A stretch of DNA of 64,000 nt from an uncultured Clostridia bacterium (GCA_947627345.1 CANQVS010000003.1:1-64000); one strand, 5' to 3'; shown: positions 9,108 through 18,109, numbered from the stretch's first letter. Made by a program: numbers and translations. The notes: generated by a model not told the origin, from the sequence alone.

Positions 9108-10526
9108 ATGAAAAAAACTAAGAACGATATAATAGTATCCTTAAAGGATATTTTTGTAGAGTTTGACGGTGAAGTAATACTAAATCACATTAACCTTGAT
9201 ATAAAGGATAAGGAATTTTTGACCATACTTGGTCCCAGCGGTTGCGGAAAAACCACAACACTCCGTATTATAGGCGGATTTTTACAACCAAAACAGGGAG
9301 ATATTATGTTTGACGGAGAAAATATAAACAGTCTTCCTCCTCATAAACGTAATGTAAATACCGTTTTCCAGAAATACTCTCTCTTTCCGCACCTGAATGT
9401 TTTTGAAAATATTGCTTTCGGTATGCGAATTAAAAAAATGCCGAAAGATGAAATAAAAAAACGCGTTAAGGAAATGCTTTCGATAGTTGACCTCAAAGGC
9501 TACGAAAAACGAAGTGTAGCTAAGCTTTCGGGAGGTCAGCAACAGAGAGTTGCGATTGCGAGAGCGCTTGTATGCGACCCTAAAGTCCTGCTTTTAGATG
9601 AACCTTTAGGAGCGCTTGACCTTAAACTTAGAAAAAATATGCAGTGGGAACTTAAACAGATCCAACAAAAAACAAACACTACTTTTGTATATGTTACACA
9701 TGACCAAGAGGAAGCTCTCACTATGTCCGATACAATAGTTGTAATGAACAACGGCGTTATTGAGCAGATAGGAACTCCCACCGATGTTTACAATGAGCCT
9801 GTTAACGCGTTTGTTGCGGATTTTATAGGCGACGCTAACATTTTAAACGGAATTATGATAGACGACTGCCGTGTTAAAATTTTTGGAGAGGAGCTGGAGT
9901 GCGTAGACAAGGGCTTCGGCCAGAACACACCTGTCGATATAGTTATAAGACCCGAAGATATTGAAATTGTAAAACCCGAACAGGCAAAGCTTGTAGGAGA
10001 GGTTACAGAGGTCGTATTTAAAGGCGTTCACTATGAGATGACCGTTATGTGTAAGGGATGCGAATGGATAGTCCACTCGACCGAATGCGCTCCCGTAGGC
10101 TCTATAGTCGGAATGAAAATTATTCCGTTTAATATTCAAATTATGAACAAAATGTTCATTGCGGAGAAAAACACTTTTTACGCTGAAGTTATTTCCTCAA
10201 ACAAGGAGGAAAACCGCATAACGGTAAGCGTTGAGGACTGCGAATTTGATATAGAAAATCAATATTTTGAACAGGGAACAAAAATCGCTGTCACATTGCC
10301 TCCGAGCGCGCTCTCAATCGCGGGCGACGGAGTTGGTCATATTAATGACGTTTACATTGAATCAGTCATTTTTAAGGGCGAACACAACGAAATTATACTC
10401 GAATCAGATAAACAAAAATGGCTTATGGAAAGCGATGTTGACGAACAGGTAGCGACCTATGTTCCGCTGAAATTTGATTTTACAAAAGCCGAATTTAAAG
10501 TCGTGGAGGGTGAAGATGAAACTTAA
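9108..10526 (+). CDS. potA: Spermidine/putrescine ABC transporter ATPase
   Basis: The cytoplasmic ATPase that powers polyamine uptake through PotB and PotC. The 472-residue protein shows Walker A GPSGCGKTT (42-50), the Q-loop FQKYS, signature LSGGQ (139-143), Walker B LLLDEP (about 160-165) and switch THDQ. A TOBE-type domain (RPEDIEIV) follows from about 280. The protein is about 100 residues longer than usual PotA, with a second TOBE-like stretch at the C-terminus (about 345-470). First gene of potABCD, overlapping potB by 11 bases. Confidence 0.93.
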   Translation: MKKTKNDIIVSLKDIFVEFDGEVILNHINLDIKDKEFLTILGPSGCGKTTTLRIIGGFLQPKQGDIMFDGENINSLPPHKRNVNTVFQKYSLFPHLNVFENIAFGMRIKKMPKDEIKKRVKEMLSIVDLKGYEKRSVAKLSGGQQQRVAIARALVCDPKVLLLDEPLGALDLKLRKNMQWELKQIQQKTNTTFVYVTHDQEEALTMSDTIVVMNNGVIEQIGTPTDVYNEPVNAFVADFIGDANILNGIMIDDCRVKIFGEELECVDKGFGQNTPVDIVIRPEDIEIVKPEQAKLVGEVTEVVFKGVHYEMTVMCKGCEWIVHSTECAPVGSIVGMKIIPFNIQIMNKMFIAEKNTFYAEVISSNKEENRITVSVEDCEFDIENQYFEQGTKIAVTLPPSALSIAGDGVGHINDVYIESVIFKGEHNEIILESDKQKWLMESDVDEQVATYVPLKFDFTKAEFKVVEGEDET

Positions 10527-11310
10527 ACGCCCTTCTATCCCATATATATTTTGGATGGTAATTTTCACGCTGATTCCGATTGTACTGATACTTTACTCCT
10601 CTTTTACCGACAGAAACGGTAATTTCAGCTTTGAATCTTTCTCAAAAGCTTTCGGATATTATGATGTGTTTTTGAGGAGCCTTTGGATAGCGTTTATATC
10701 AACCTTAATCTGCCTTATACTCGCCTATCCGTTAGGCTATATAATGAGCCGTCAGAAAGCGAGCGTACAAAATACGCTCACAATGGTAATTATGATACCG
10801 ATGTGGATGAATTTTCTTTTAAGAATTTACGCTTGGGTAACTCTGCTTCAAAATGACGGACCGATTGATATAATGCTCTCGTTTTTGGGGATTCACACCA
10901 CACTTATCGGAAATCAAGGCGCGGTAATTTTAGGAATGGTATATGAATATCTGCCGTTTATGGTTCTGCCGTTGTATACGGTTATGGCTAAAATCGACAA
11001 AGGCCTTATAGAGGCGGCGGACGATTTAGGCTCAAATAAATATATCATTTTTAAAAAGATTATATTTCCGCTTAGTGTCCCGGGAATAATCTCGGGAATT
11101 ACTATGGTTTTTGTCCCCTCGGCAAGCACATTTTTAGTTGCCCAGTACCTTGGCGGAGTGGACGATATTATGATAGGCGACGTAATCGACAGAATATTCT
11201 GGAGCGACCAGAACACAGGCTCCGCAATTGCTCTTATATTGATGGTTGCAATTTTTGTATTCCTGATTATACTTAACTTCTTCGGCGACGAGGAGGCGGT
11301 TGCAACGTGA
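10516..11310 (+). CDS. potB: Spermidine/putrescine ABC transporter permease
   Basis: A 264-residue membrane permease with about six hydrophobic segments. The EAA-type loop is EAADDLGSNKYIIFKKIIFPL, the contact site for PotA. I placed the start at the ATG at 10516 because GGAGGG lies just before it; the ORF-track start would give 14 unlikely residues. It overlaps the end of potA and the start of potC, indicating translational coupling. Confidence 0.93.
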   Translation: MKLKRPSIPYIFWMVIFTLIPIVLILYSSFTDRNGNFSFESFSKAFGYYDVFLRSLWIAFISTLICLILAYPLGYIMSRQKASVQNTLTMVIMIPMWMNFLLRIYAWVTLLQNDGPIDIMLSFLGIHTTLIGNQGAVILGMVYEYLPFMVLPLYTVMAKIDKGLIEAADDLGSNKYIIFKKIIFPLSVPGIISGITMVFVPSASTFLVAQYLGGVDDIMIGDVIDRIFWSDQNTGSAIALILMVAIFVFLIILNFFGDEEAVAT

Positions 11311-12104
11311 AAAAGCTTTCAAAAATTTACACCGCTCTGATTATATTTTTTATGTATATGCCTATTATTGTTCTGATACTTTTCAGCTTTAACGACGGCA
11401 AAACTATGGTTTGGAAGGGCTTTACGCTAAATTGGTACACGGATCTTTTCAAAGACAGTCAGATTATAAACTCGCTTTGGAACACGCTTATTATAGCATT
11501 TTTGGCGTCGCTTTTCGCAACCGCTCTGGGAACTATGGCGGCGATTGGCATAAACAACTTTAAAGGCAGAAAACGAATTTTGCTCCAAAACGCAAGCAAT
11601 ATTGAAATTTTAAGTCCCGATATTGTAACGGGAGTTTCGCTTATGCTTATGTTTACATTAGCCGGTGTTGCATTCAACTTTAAAATGGGATTTTTAACCG
11701 TACTTTTGGCGCATATTACATTCTGCACGCCGTATGTGGTTTTAAACGTCCTTCCGAGAATAAGACATATGGACTACTCGGTTTACGAGGCGGCTCTCGA
11801 TTTAGGCTGCAATCAATGGCAGGCGTTCAGAAAAGTTGTTATACACGAGCTTATGCCCGGTATGTTCTCGGGATTTTTAATGAGCTTTACGTTCTCAATG
11901 GATGACTTTGTAATAACTTATTTTACGAGAGGCGCAAGCTTTCAGACGCTTTCAATTCAGATTTACACAATGACACATCAGAGGATTTCGCCTAAAATAA
12001 ACGCGCTTTCCGCTTTGATGTTTGTTGTTGTTTTCGTTTTAATGGTAATAATAAATATTAAAGACAGAAAGCTCGAAAAACAGAAAGTACAGAAAGCATT
12101 ATAA
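11307..12104 (+). CDS. potC: Spermidine/putrescine ABC transporter permease
   Basis: The second channel subunit, 265 residues with about six membrane segments and the loop EAALDLGCNQWQAFRKVV that docks on PotA. It starts with GTG (11307) overlapping the potB stop codon by four bases, preceded by GAGGAGG. Confidence 0.93.
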   Translation: MKKLSKIYTALIIFFMYMPIIVLILFSFNDGKTMVWKGFTLNWYTDLFKDSQIINSLWNTLIIAFLASLFATALGTMAAIGINNFKGRKRILLQNASNIEILSPDIVTGVSLMLMFTLAGVAFNFKMGFLTVLLAHITFCTPYVVLNVLPRIRHMDYSVYEAALDLGCNQWQAFRKVVIHELMPGMFSGFLMSFTFSMDDFVITYFTRGASFQTLSIQIYTMTHQRISPKINALSALMFVVVFVLMVIINIKDRKLEKQKVQKAL

Positions 12105-12115
12105 AGGAGAAAATA

Positions 12116-13183
12116 ATGAAAAAATTTTTAAGCACTTTTATTGCTCTTGCAATACTTGTTTCCTGCACGGTTGTAATGTCCTCCTGTACAGGCGGTTACG
12201 ATGGCGAAATTAACGTCTATAACTGGGGCGATTACATTTCCGACGGAAGCGATGATTACCTCGACACTATTAAAACATTTGAGGACGAATATAATATTAA
12301 AGTCAACTACACAACCTACGAAACCAACGAGGAGCTTTACAATATTTTAAGCTCAAGTAATTCAAGCTATGACGTAATTATCCCCTCGGATTATATGGTA
12401 GAAAAATTAATTGAAGAAGGATTACTCCAAAAACTTGACTATTCCAAAATTCCTAACTCAAAAGATTTAATGGACAATTTTAAAAAGCCGACATACGACC
12501 CGAACGGAGAATACTCTGTAGCATATTCGTGGAATGTTACGGGACTTGTTTACAACAAAACTATGGTAAAAAATAAAAAGCCCGACAGCTGGGAGTATCT
12601 TTGGGATAAAGACTTAAAGGGTTCAATTTTACAGTTCAACAACAACCGCGACGCTTACGCGATAGCAATGCAGCTTTGCGGTATTACGCCCGATAAATTC
12701 AGTAAAAAAGATGTTGACAAGGCTACCGTTAAGCTTAAAGAGCAAAAACCGTTGCTTAAAAAATATGTTATGGACCAGGTATTTCTGGAAATGGAAAAGA
12801 ACCAGTCAGCTATTGCTCCATACTACGCAGGCGATATTTACACAATGATGTTAAACAATGAAAACCTCGTGGGCGTACTTCCGAAAGAGGGTTCAAACCT
12901 CTTTGTTGACGCTATGTGTATTCCTAAAAATGCCTCGAACGTAAATGGGGCGCACAAATTTATAAACTTTATGACAAGAGCTGACATCTCGGCAGCAAAT
13001 TCCTCATATATCACCTACGCAAGCCCCGTAAAAAGCGCCAAAAAGCTTTTGGATAAGGATTTAAGAGAAAGCGAACTCGTATATCCACCTGATGATTATC
13101 TAAAGAAATGCTACACTTTCCATAATGTAGACGATGAGACCTACTCCTATATGCAGGAACAATTTGTAAAATTAATGTCATAA
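12116..13183 (+). CDS. potD: Spermidine/putrescine-binding lipoprotein
   Basis: The extracellular substrate-binding subunit of the PotABC importer, 355 residues. The signal sequence ends in a lipobox (VMSSC near residue 24), so the protein is lipid-anchored to the membrane. The mature start INVYNWGDYIS is the hallmark opening strand of PotD/PotF-type binding proteins. AAAGGAG precedes the ATG 11 bases after potC, and a terminator follows. The exact polyamine cannot be told from sequence alone. Confidence 0.93.
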   Translation: MKKFLSTFIALAILVSCTVVMSSCTGGYDGEINVYNWGDYISDGSDDYLDTIKTFEDEYNIKVNYTTYETNEELYNILSSSNSSYDVIIPSDYMVEKLIEEGLLQKLDYSKIPNSKDLMDNFKKPTYDPNGEYSVAYSWNVTGLVYNKTMVKNKKPDSWEYLWDKDLKGSILQFNNNRDAYAIAMQLCGITPDKFSKKDVDKATVKLKEQKPLLKKYVMDQVFLEMEKNQSAIAPYYAGDIYTMMLNNENLVGVLPKEGSNLFVDAMCIPKNASNVNGAHKFINFMTRADISAANSSYITYASPVKSAKKLLDKDLRESELVYPPDDYLKKCYTFHNVDDETYSYMQEQFVKLMS

Positions 13184-13193
13184 AAAAATCGGT

Positions 13194-13240
13194 CGGGAAT
13201 GACAGTTATTAAACTAATCGTCATTCCCGATATATAAATT
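13194..13240 (+). terminator. Terminator of the pot operon
   Basis: CGGGAATGAC pairs with GTCATTCCCG across a 16-base loop, followed by AAATTTTTATT. Confidence 0.7.
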
Positions 13241-13282
13241 TTTATTACTTAAATCCTTAATATACAAAGTAATCGGAGACAA

Positions 13283-13313
13283 AAAAGCGTACGCACAATG
13301 TGCGTACGCTTTT
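13283..13313 (-). terminator. Terminator of the tRNA cluster
   Basis: A perfect 14-bp stem AAAAGCGTACGCAC / GTGCGTACGCTTTT with a three-base loop lies just past the last tRNA on the minus strand. The right arm runs into TTTTTT. Confidence 0.8.
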
Positions 13314-13318
13314 CATTT

Positions 13319-13393
13319 TGGAGGCGTCACCCAGATTTGAACTGGGGAATCAGGGTTTTGCAGACCCGTGCCTTACCACTTGGCTATGACGCC
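13319..13393 (-). tRNA. tRNA-Cys (GCA)
   Basis: The minus strand folds as a full cloverleaf with acceptor GGCGTCA/TGACGCC, anticodon loop CTGCAAA and an encoded 3' CCA. Last gene of the five-tRNA cluster. Confidence 0.95.
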
Positions 13394-13474
13394 GTATATT
13401 TTAATCATATAACATATTATATGAAAAATCACTCAAAATGTGAACTTTCCGCAGCTCAATCTCAAGTGATTAAT

Positions 13475-13550
13475 TGGAGCGGATGACGAGGCTCGAACTC
13501 GCTACCTCCACCTTGGCAAGGTGGCGCTCTACCAGATGAGCTACATCCGC
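13475..13550 (-). tRNA. tRNA-Gly (GCC)
   Basis: Acceptor GCGGATG, D-arm TAGCTCA, anticodon loop TTGCCAA, TPsiC GTTCGAG and an encoded CCA are all present on the minus strand. Confidence 0.95.
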
Positions 13551-13553
13551 ATA

Positions 13554-13629
13554 TGGTGCCTCCGGACGGAATCGAACCATCGACACGGGGATTTTCAGTC
13601 CCCTGCTCTACCGACTGAGCTACAGAGGC
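13554..13629 (-). tRNA. tRNA-Phe (GAA)
   Basis: A 76-base cloverleaf on the minus strand with acceptor GCCTCTG, anticodon loop CTGAAAA, GGTTCGA in the T-arm and an encoded CCA. Confidence 0.95.
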
Positions 13630-13635
13630 ACATTA

Positions 13636-13712
13636 TGGCGACCCGGATCGGGTTCGAACCGACGACCTCCAGCGTGACAGGCTGGCGTTCTAACCAACTG
13701 AACTACCGGGCC
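13636..13712 (-). tRNA. tRNA-Asp (GTC)
   Basis: A 77-base cloverleaf on the minus strand with acceptor GGCCCGG/CCGGGTC (one G-T pair), anticodon loop CTGTCAC and an encoded CCA. Confidence 0.95.
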
Positions 13713-13758
13713 ATATAATAAAGTCGATATGCGTGCATATGACATTATATTTAAAATA

Positions 13759-13834
13759 TGGTGGGAACTACAGGGCTCGAACCTGTGACCCTCTGCTTGT
13801 AAGGCAGATGCTCTCCCAGCTGAGCTAAGCTCCC
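13759..13834 (-). tRNA. tRNA-Val (TAC)
   Basis: A 76-base cloverleaf on the minus strand with acceptor GGGAGCT, anticodon loop CTTACAA and an encoded CCA. First gene after the cluster promoter. Confidence 0.95.
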
Positions 13835-13863
13835 ACAGCGTCGCTTTTATCAGCGACTTGATT

Positions 13864-13892
13864 ATCATACAACAAAAACCTTTTAATGTCAA
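13864..13892 (-). promoter_or_regulatory. Promoter of the five-tRNA cluster
   Basis: TTGACA (13892-13887), 17 bases, TATGAT (13869-13864) on the minus strand lies 30 bases before tRNA-Val. A small hairpin GTCGCTgataAAAGCGAC lies in the leader. Confidence 0.8.
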
Positions 13893-13906
13893 TACTTTTT
13901 TGGAAA

Positions 13907-14788
13907 TTATTTTTTGTTTTTGATAATTTCGTCTATATCCTGCTTTGAAAAAATATAGGTTTTGTTACAGAATTGGCAGTTGACCTCCGCTTTACCGTCT
14001 TTTGACAGGCACTCTCTAAGCTCATCGTTTGGAAGTCCTGAAAAATAACTCTCAATTTTCTCTCTTGAACAACCGCATACGTAATTTACAGGCTTTTCGT
14101 CTAAAACCTCAACCTCAAATCCCGCAAGCGCTGTTTTGCATATATCTAATATACTCATTCCCTTTGCAAACATTGTCGTTACGGGTTCGAGCTGTGAAAT
14201 ATTTTTTTCAAGCTTATCTATAGTGCTGTCGTCAGCTCCGGGAAGCAGTTGAATTAAAAGTCCTCCCGCAAGCAAGACCTTTCCGTCCTCTTTATCTATC
14301 AGAACACCGAGCGCACACACCGTAGGAATTTGCTCCGAGGTTGCAAAATAGCTTGTAATATCTTCAGCAATCTCACCGCTTACAAGCGGAACGCGTCCTA
14401 TATAGGGATCCCTGCTGCCGTAGTCGCGGATAACTCCCAAAGTTCCGTATTTTCCCACTCCTGCGGAAACATTAATCTTTCCGTTTTGGTAATATTCGGT
14501 AGGGCAATCGGGATTTCCGACATAACCTTTTACATTTCCGCGAGAATCTGCCACGACCACAACGGTTCTTAAAGGTCCGTTACCGTTTACCTGGAGCGTT
14601 AGCTTAGCCCTGTCCTGCTTTAGACCTATACCCATAAGCGAACCCGCGCACAAAAGCCTTCCAAGCGCCGCGGTAGCTGCAGGAGTAGTTTTATGTAACC
14701 TTTGAGCAGTAAAAACAATATCCGAGGCGTCTACAGCAGCCGCCATAACCGCTCCGTCGCTTGTTATACATCTTATAATTTTATCCAT
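13907..14788 (-). CDS. hslO: Redox-regulated chaperone Hsp33
   Basis: A cytoplasmic holdase that protects unfolding proteins during oxidative stress. The 293-residue protein has the Hsp33 N-domain and the C-terminal zinc-binding redox switch, CGC (about 238-240) and CQFC (about 271-274). I chose the ATG at 14788, spaced from AGGG, over the upstream TTG of the ORF track, which overlaps the ribosome site. It follows the methyltransferase by 11 bases and is probably co-transcribed with it. Confidence 0.93.
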   Translation of the reverse strand: MDKIIRCITSDGAVMAAAVDASDIVFTAQRLHKTTPAATAALGRLLCAGSLMGIGLKQDRAKLTLQVNGNGPLRTVVVVADSRGNVKGYVGNPDCPTEYYQNGKINVSAGVGKYGTLGVIRDYGSRDPYIGRVPLVSGEIAEDITSYFATSEQIPTVCALGVLIDKEDGKVLLAGGLLIQLLPGADDSTIDKLEKNISQLEPVTTMFAKGMSILDICKTALAGFEVEVLDEKPVNYVCGCSREKIESYFSGLPNDELRECLSKDGKAEVNCQFCNKTYIFSKQDIDEIIKNKK

Positions 14789-14799
14789 AATCTTCAACC

Positions 14800-15540
14800 C
14801 TAAATTTTTCTCGCAACATAAATTACGCGCTGTTCATCGTCTTTCGGAGGCTCAAAGCTCATATCCCCAAAACGACTGACAACCTCAAATCCCGATTTTT
14901 TAAGCATTTTTGAAATATCTTCATCGCTGTAAGCTCTTTCACAAAAATGCTCCTCGCTTCTTAAATACATCTCCCCGTTCGGAATAAAGAGGTTTATATC
15001 TATTTCAATAATATTATTTTCCTTTAAGGAATTTTCCCAAACGCAGTAAACCTCGTCCATATCATATACAAAAGTATTATCGGCTAAAATTTTTCTATGC
15101 TTATAAACGGTATTAACATCAAACAAAAAGTATCCGTCGGGATTCATAAACAAAGAAACCCTGTCAAATGTCTTTTGAACATCATCGGGATTAATTATAT
15201 GATTAATGCTGTCCAGAGTACATATACAGGTATCTATTCCTCCGTATAAATCAAGCTCCTGCATTTTTTGGTGCAGAAATAAAACAGAAAGCCCCTCTTT
15301 TTCGCAATTTTCAAAAGCTCGTGTGAGCATATTCCCGGACGCGTCAACACCGTAAATATCCACACCTCTTTTTTTAAGCTCCAGAGTAAGCTTTCCCGTA
15401 CCGCACGCTAAATCGAGAGTAATGCCCATATCGTGCCCGAGTTTTTTAAATACGCTTAAAATATATTCTGCACGCTTTTTGTAATCTACATTTAAGGTGA
15501 GAGCGTCATAATAATCGGCAAACACGCCGTAAGAATCCAT
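14800..15540 (-). CDS. Class I SAM-dependent methyltransferase
   Basis: A 246-residue cytoplasmic Rossmann-fold methyltransferase with motif I LDLACGTGKLT near residue 42 and the acidic ribose-binding strand YGVDAS near 64. The substrate is unknown. The start codon overlaps the stop of the TrpR-related gene (TAATG), and hslO follows, so the three genes look like one operon. Confidence 0.85.
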   Translation of the reverse strand: MDSYGVFADYYDALTLNVDYKKRAEYILSVFKKLGHDMGITLDLACGTGKLTLELKKRGVDIYGVDASGNMLTRAFENCEKEGLSVLFLHQKMQELDLYGGIDTCICTLDSINHIINPDDVQKTFDRVSLFMNPDGYFLFDVNTVYKHRKILADNTFVYDMDEVYCVWENSLKENNIIEIDINLFIPNGEMYLRSEEHFCERAYSDEDISKMLKKSGFEVVSRFGDMSFEPPKDDEQRVIYVARKI

Positions 15541-15839
15541 TATTTCTCTACCTTAATTCCCATATTTCTAAACGCGAGCATATAACCGTCCGTATCCTCA
15601 TTTAAGGAACGTTTTACTCGGCTGATTGTCGCTGTGGACGCGCCGGTCTGCTTTACAATTTCATTGTAAACTGTCTTTTCATGGAGAAGTTTTGCAACAA
15701 CTATTCTCTGTGACATCGCGTTAAGCTCGGGCTGTGTGCATAAATCCTCAAAAAATCTATAGCAGTCTTCCTTAGTTTTTAGGGTAAGAATTGCCTCAAA
15801 AAGAAAATCAGTCTGTTCATTTTTCAATTTTGAATTCAC
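15540..15839 (-). CDS. YerC/YecD-type TrpR-related regulator
   Basis: A 99-residue protein with a TrpR-like helix-turn-helix (IVKQTGASTATISRVKRSL, about 60-80). It belongs to the YerC/YecD group of Firmicutes, whose regulon is poorly known. The ORF track starts at a GTG (15848) that overlaps the AAGGAG motif; the GTG at 15839 is correctly spaced and preferred. Confidence 0.82.
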   Translation of the reverse strand: MNSKLKNEQTDFLFEAILTLKTKEDCYRFFEDLCTQPELNAMSQRIVVAKLLHEKTVYNEIVKQTGASTATISRVKRSLNEDTDGYMLAFRNMGIKVEK

Positions 15840-15915
15840 ATAATCCACTCCTTAATTTACTGTCGCACATTAAATTACTAAATTATTTTAACATAATAAA
15901 GTGGATTTGTAAACA

Positions 15916-16698
15916 TCAAATTTTACCCTTTATCTGATTGAGCGCCGATTTTTCAATTCGGCTCACCTGTGCTTGTGAAATTCCTATCTCGCTTGCAACC
16001 TCCATTTGTGTTTTTCCTTTAAAAAACCTGAGGCCTATTATCTTTTTTTCTCTTTCATTCAGATTTTTAATCGCGTCCTTCATTGAAATTTCATCGAGCC
16101 AATCCTTATCATCGCTTATGTCGCCTATCTGGTCCATAACATATACCGTATCGTTTCCATCGGAAAACAACGGCTCATATAAAGATACAGGCTCAACTAT
16201 CGCCTCTAACGCCAGCACAACCGTTCCCTTGGGAAGTTCAAGTTCTTTCGCTATTTCCTCGATAGTGGGCTCACGGTTTTTTTCATTTGTTAATTTTTCT
16301 TTAACCTGCATCGCGTGGTAGGCTATGTCGCGCATAGAACGCGATACCCTTACAGAGTTATTATCACGGAGATAACGTCTAACCTCACCTATAATCATAG
16401 GTACTCCGTATGTTGAAAATCTTACGTCCATATCGGGGTCAAAATGGTCAATCGCCTTTATAAGACCGATAACGCCGACCTGAAACAAATCGTCGGGATT
16501 TTCTCCTCGGCCCGAAAAGCGTTGGATTACCGAAAGTACAAGCCTTAAATTCCCTTTTATCATTTTATCTCTTGCAATTTTACGCTCCTGTTCGGAACCG
16601 TTTCTGATAATATTTAATAATTCACGTTTCTCCTTTTCTGAAATAACCTTTAACTCCGAGGTATTTACCCCGCAAATTTCAACCTTATTATACTGCAA
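15916..16698 (-). CDS. sigG: Forespore sigma factor SigG
   Basis: RNA polymerase sigma factor for late forespore genes such as SASPs. The 260-residue protein begins MQYNKVEICGVNT, nearly identical to the Bacillus SigG start. It contains sigma region 2 (DLFQVGVIGLIKAIDHF), region 3, and region 4 with TQMEVASEIGISQAQVSRIEKSA. It starts with a weak TTG codon, with GGGAG nine bases ahead. That ribosome site lies in the right arm of a two-tier hairpin (next entry). Unlike Bacillus, no spoIIGA or sigE lies upstream; the neighbour is rmuC. Confidence 0.95.
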   Translation of the reverse strand: MQYNKVEICGVNTSELKVISEKEKRELLNIIRNGSEQERKIARDKMIKGNLRLVLSVIQRFSGRGENPDDLFQVGVIGLIKAIDHFDPDMDVRFSTYGVPMIIGEVRRYLRDNNSVRVSRSMRDIAYHAMQVKEKLTNEKNREPTIEEIAKELELPKGTVVLALEAIVEPVSLYEPLFSDGNDTVYVMDQIGDISDDKDWLDEISMKDAIKNLNEREKKIIGLRFFKGKTQMEVASEIGISQAQVSRIEKSALNQIKGKI

Positions 16699-16700
16699 AA

Positions 16701-16754
16701 TAACAGCTCCCTAAAAATACTTATCTAAATAAAGTATTGCCAAAGGAGCTGTTA
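16701..16754 (-). promoter_or_regulatory. Two-tier leader hairpin hiding the sigG ribosome site
   Basis: Outer stem TAACAGCTCC / GGAGCTGTTA (10 bp, perfect) and inner stem AATACTT / AAGTATT (7 bp, perfect) enclose a nine-base loop. The right outer arm overlaps GGGAG of sigG. The same interval contains GGCAATACT, which fits the -10 consensus of SigF (GGNNANANT). The structure may thus act in readthrough RNA from rmuC, while a SigF start could lie within it. Confidence 0.6.
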
Positions 16755-16789
16755 TAATTCAGTTTTACGTATTCAATTGATTAATTGTT

Positions 16790-18055
16790 TTATTCGCTTA
16801 GTTCCTCCAATGAGTTATCGGAAAGCTCTATGCTTTGAACGTCTTTAAGCCTGCGCCTAATTTGGCGCGTTCTTACTCCGACAAGCTTATCAAGTTCAGA
16901 ATTCGCCTGATTAATTCTCTGCTGAGTGGCAACTAAAACATCGTTAAATTTGTCAAATTCTGTCTTAACCTGACCTAAAATATTCCAAACCTCCGCGCTT
17001 CTTTGCTGAACGGCTAATGTTTTAAAGCCCATTTGAAGTGAATTTAAAAGCGCCGCCATTGTACTCGGTCCCGCCACGTTAACCTTGTATTGGCGCTGTA
17101 AAACCTCGACAAGTCCTCTGTTTACAACCTCGCTGTAAAGTCCCTCAAACGGCAAAAACATAATTGCAAACTCGGTTGTATTCGGCGGGTCTATGTATTT
17201 GTCGCGGATATCCTTTGCCTCATTTTTAATTGTGGTAATAAGCGCTTTTACGGCAAGTTCGATTTTCTCCTTATCACCCTCCTCAATCGCGTCGCGAAGA
17301 TGAGAGTAGGTATCCCCCGGAAATTTTGAATCAATCGGAAGATAAATAAAACCGTTATCGTCCGCAGGGAGCTTTACCGCGAATTCGACAACATTTTTTG
17401 AGCCTTTTTTCGTCGCTACGTTTTCATCGTACTGGTCGGGTGAGAGAATCTCCGAAAGAATAGCTCCAAGCTGAATTTCTCCGACTATTCCCCTCGTCTT
17501 AACGTTTGTGAGAACCTTTTTTAAATCTCCAACTCCGACAGCCAGACTCTGCATTTCCCCAAGTCCCTTATAAACCTGCTCCAAACGCTGATTAACAAGC
17601 TCAAAGCTCTTATTCATCTTCTCTTCAAGGGTATTCTGAAGCTTTTCGTCAACGGTTTTACGCATTTCTTCAAGCTTTTTGTTATTGTCCTCCTGAATAT
17701 ATGTAAGCTTTGTCTCAACGGATTTTCTTATTAAATCAAGCTTTTGCTCATTTTCAAGGGAAAATGTTTTCAGTCTGCTCTCCAAATTATCAAACTTTTC
17801 CTGTTGCGTACGGGAAAACTGTTTTTGGTTTTCCGAAATCATATCCCCCATACTCTTCACCGACTGCTGAGTGGATACTGTAAGCTCCTGGCGGAGCATA
17901 CTTGATTGGCGCTGCTGCTCTTCGGAAAGACTTGATATGATTTTTGAGGAATCATTTCCGTTTTTATTTCTCATACCTAAAACGACTGCCACAATTGATA
18001 AAACCGCGGTCAAAACGGAAAATACAATAATAATAACTAAAAGAATATCTGTCAT
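16790..18055 (-). CDS. rmuC: RmuC family protein
   Basis: A 421-residue protein with one N-terminal membrane segment (about 4-27), a long coiled coil (about 40-160) and the RmuC nuclease-like domain (about 170-380, containing IDSKFPGDTY). The family limits recombination between inverted repeats in E. coli; the biochemical role in Firmicutes is unclear. GGAGGTG precedes the ATG. It lies upstream of sigG with 91 bases between them. Confidence 0.9.
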   Translation of the reverse strand: MTDILLVIIIVFSVLTAVLSIVAVVLGMRNKNGNDSSKIISSLSEEQQRQSSMLRQELTVSTQQSVKSMGDMISENQKQFSRTQQEKFDNLESRLKTFSLENEQKLDLIRKSVETKLTYIQEDNNKKLEEMRKTVDEKLQNTLEEKMNKSFELVNQRLEQVYKGLGEMQSLAVGVGDLKKVLTNVKTRGIVGEIQLGAILSEILSPDQYDENVATKKGSKNVVEFAVKLPADDNGFIYLPIDSKFPGDTYSHLRDAIEEGDKEKIELAVKALITTIKNEAKDIRDKYIDPPNTTEFAIMFLPFEGLYSEVVNRGLVEVLQRQYKVNVAGPSTMAALLNSLQMGFKTLAVQQRSAEVWNILGQVKTEFDKFNDVLVATQQRINQANSELDKLVGVRTRQIRRRLKDVQSIELSDNSLEELSE

Positions 18056-18080
18056 ACTTCCACCTCCGATTTATGGTTTA

Positions 18081-18109
18081 ATTTTATCATTTTATATTCT
18101 TAAAATCAA
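18081..18109 (-). promoter_or_regulatory. Sigma-A promoter of rmuC
   Basis: TTGATT (18109-18104), 17 bases, TAAAAT (18086-18081) on the minus strand, 26 bases before the rmuC start. Confidence 0.55.

Noticed and set aside
13283-13313. Shared GCGTACGCAC core in terminators at 13.3 kb and 56.5 kb as a special repeat family
   Set aside because: Two GC-rich terminator stems sharing ten bases is suggestive but too little evidence without a genome-wide search.
13298-13892. ORFs of 62, 65 and 90 residues
   Set aside because: They read through tRNA genes; the sequence is fully explained by the five tRNAs.
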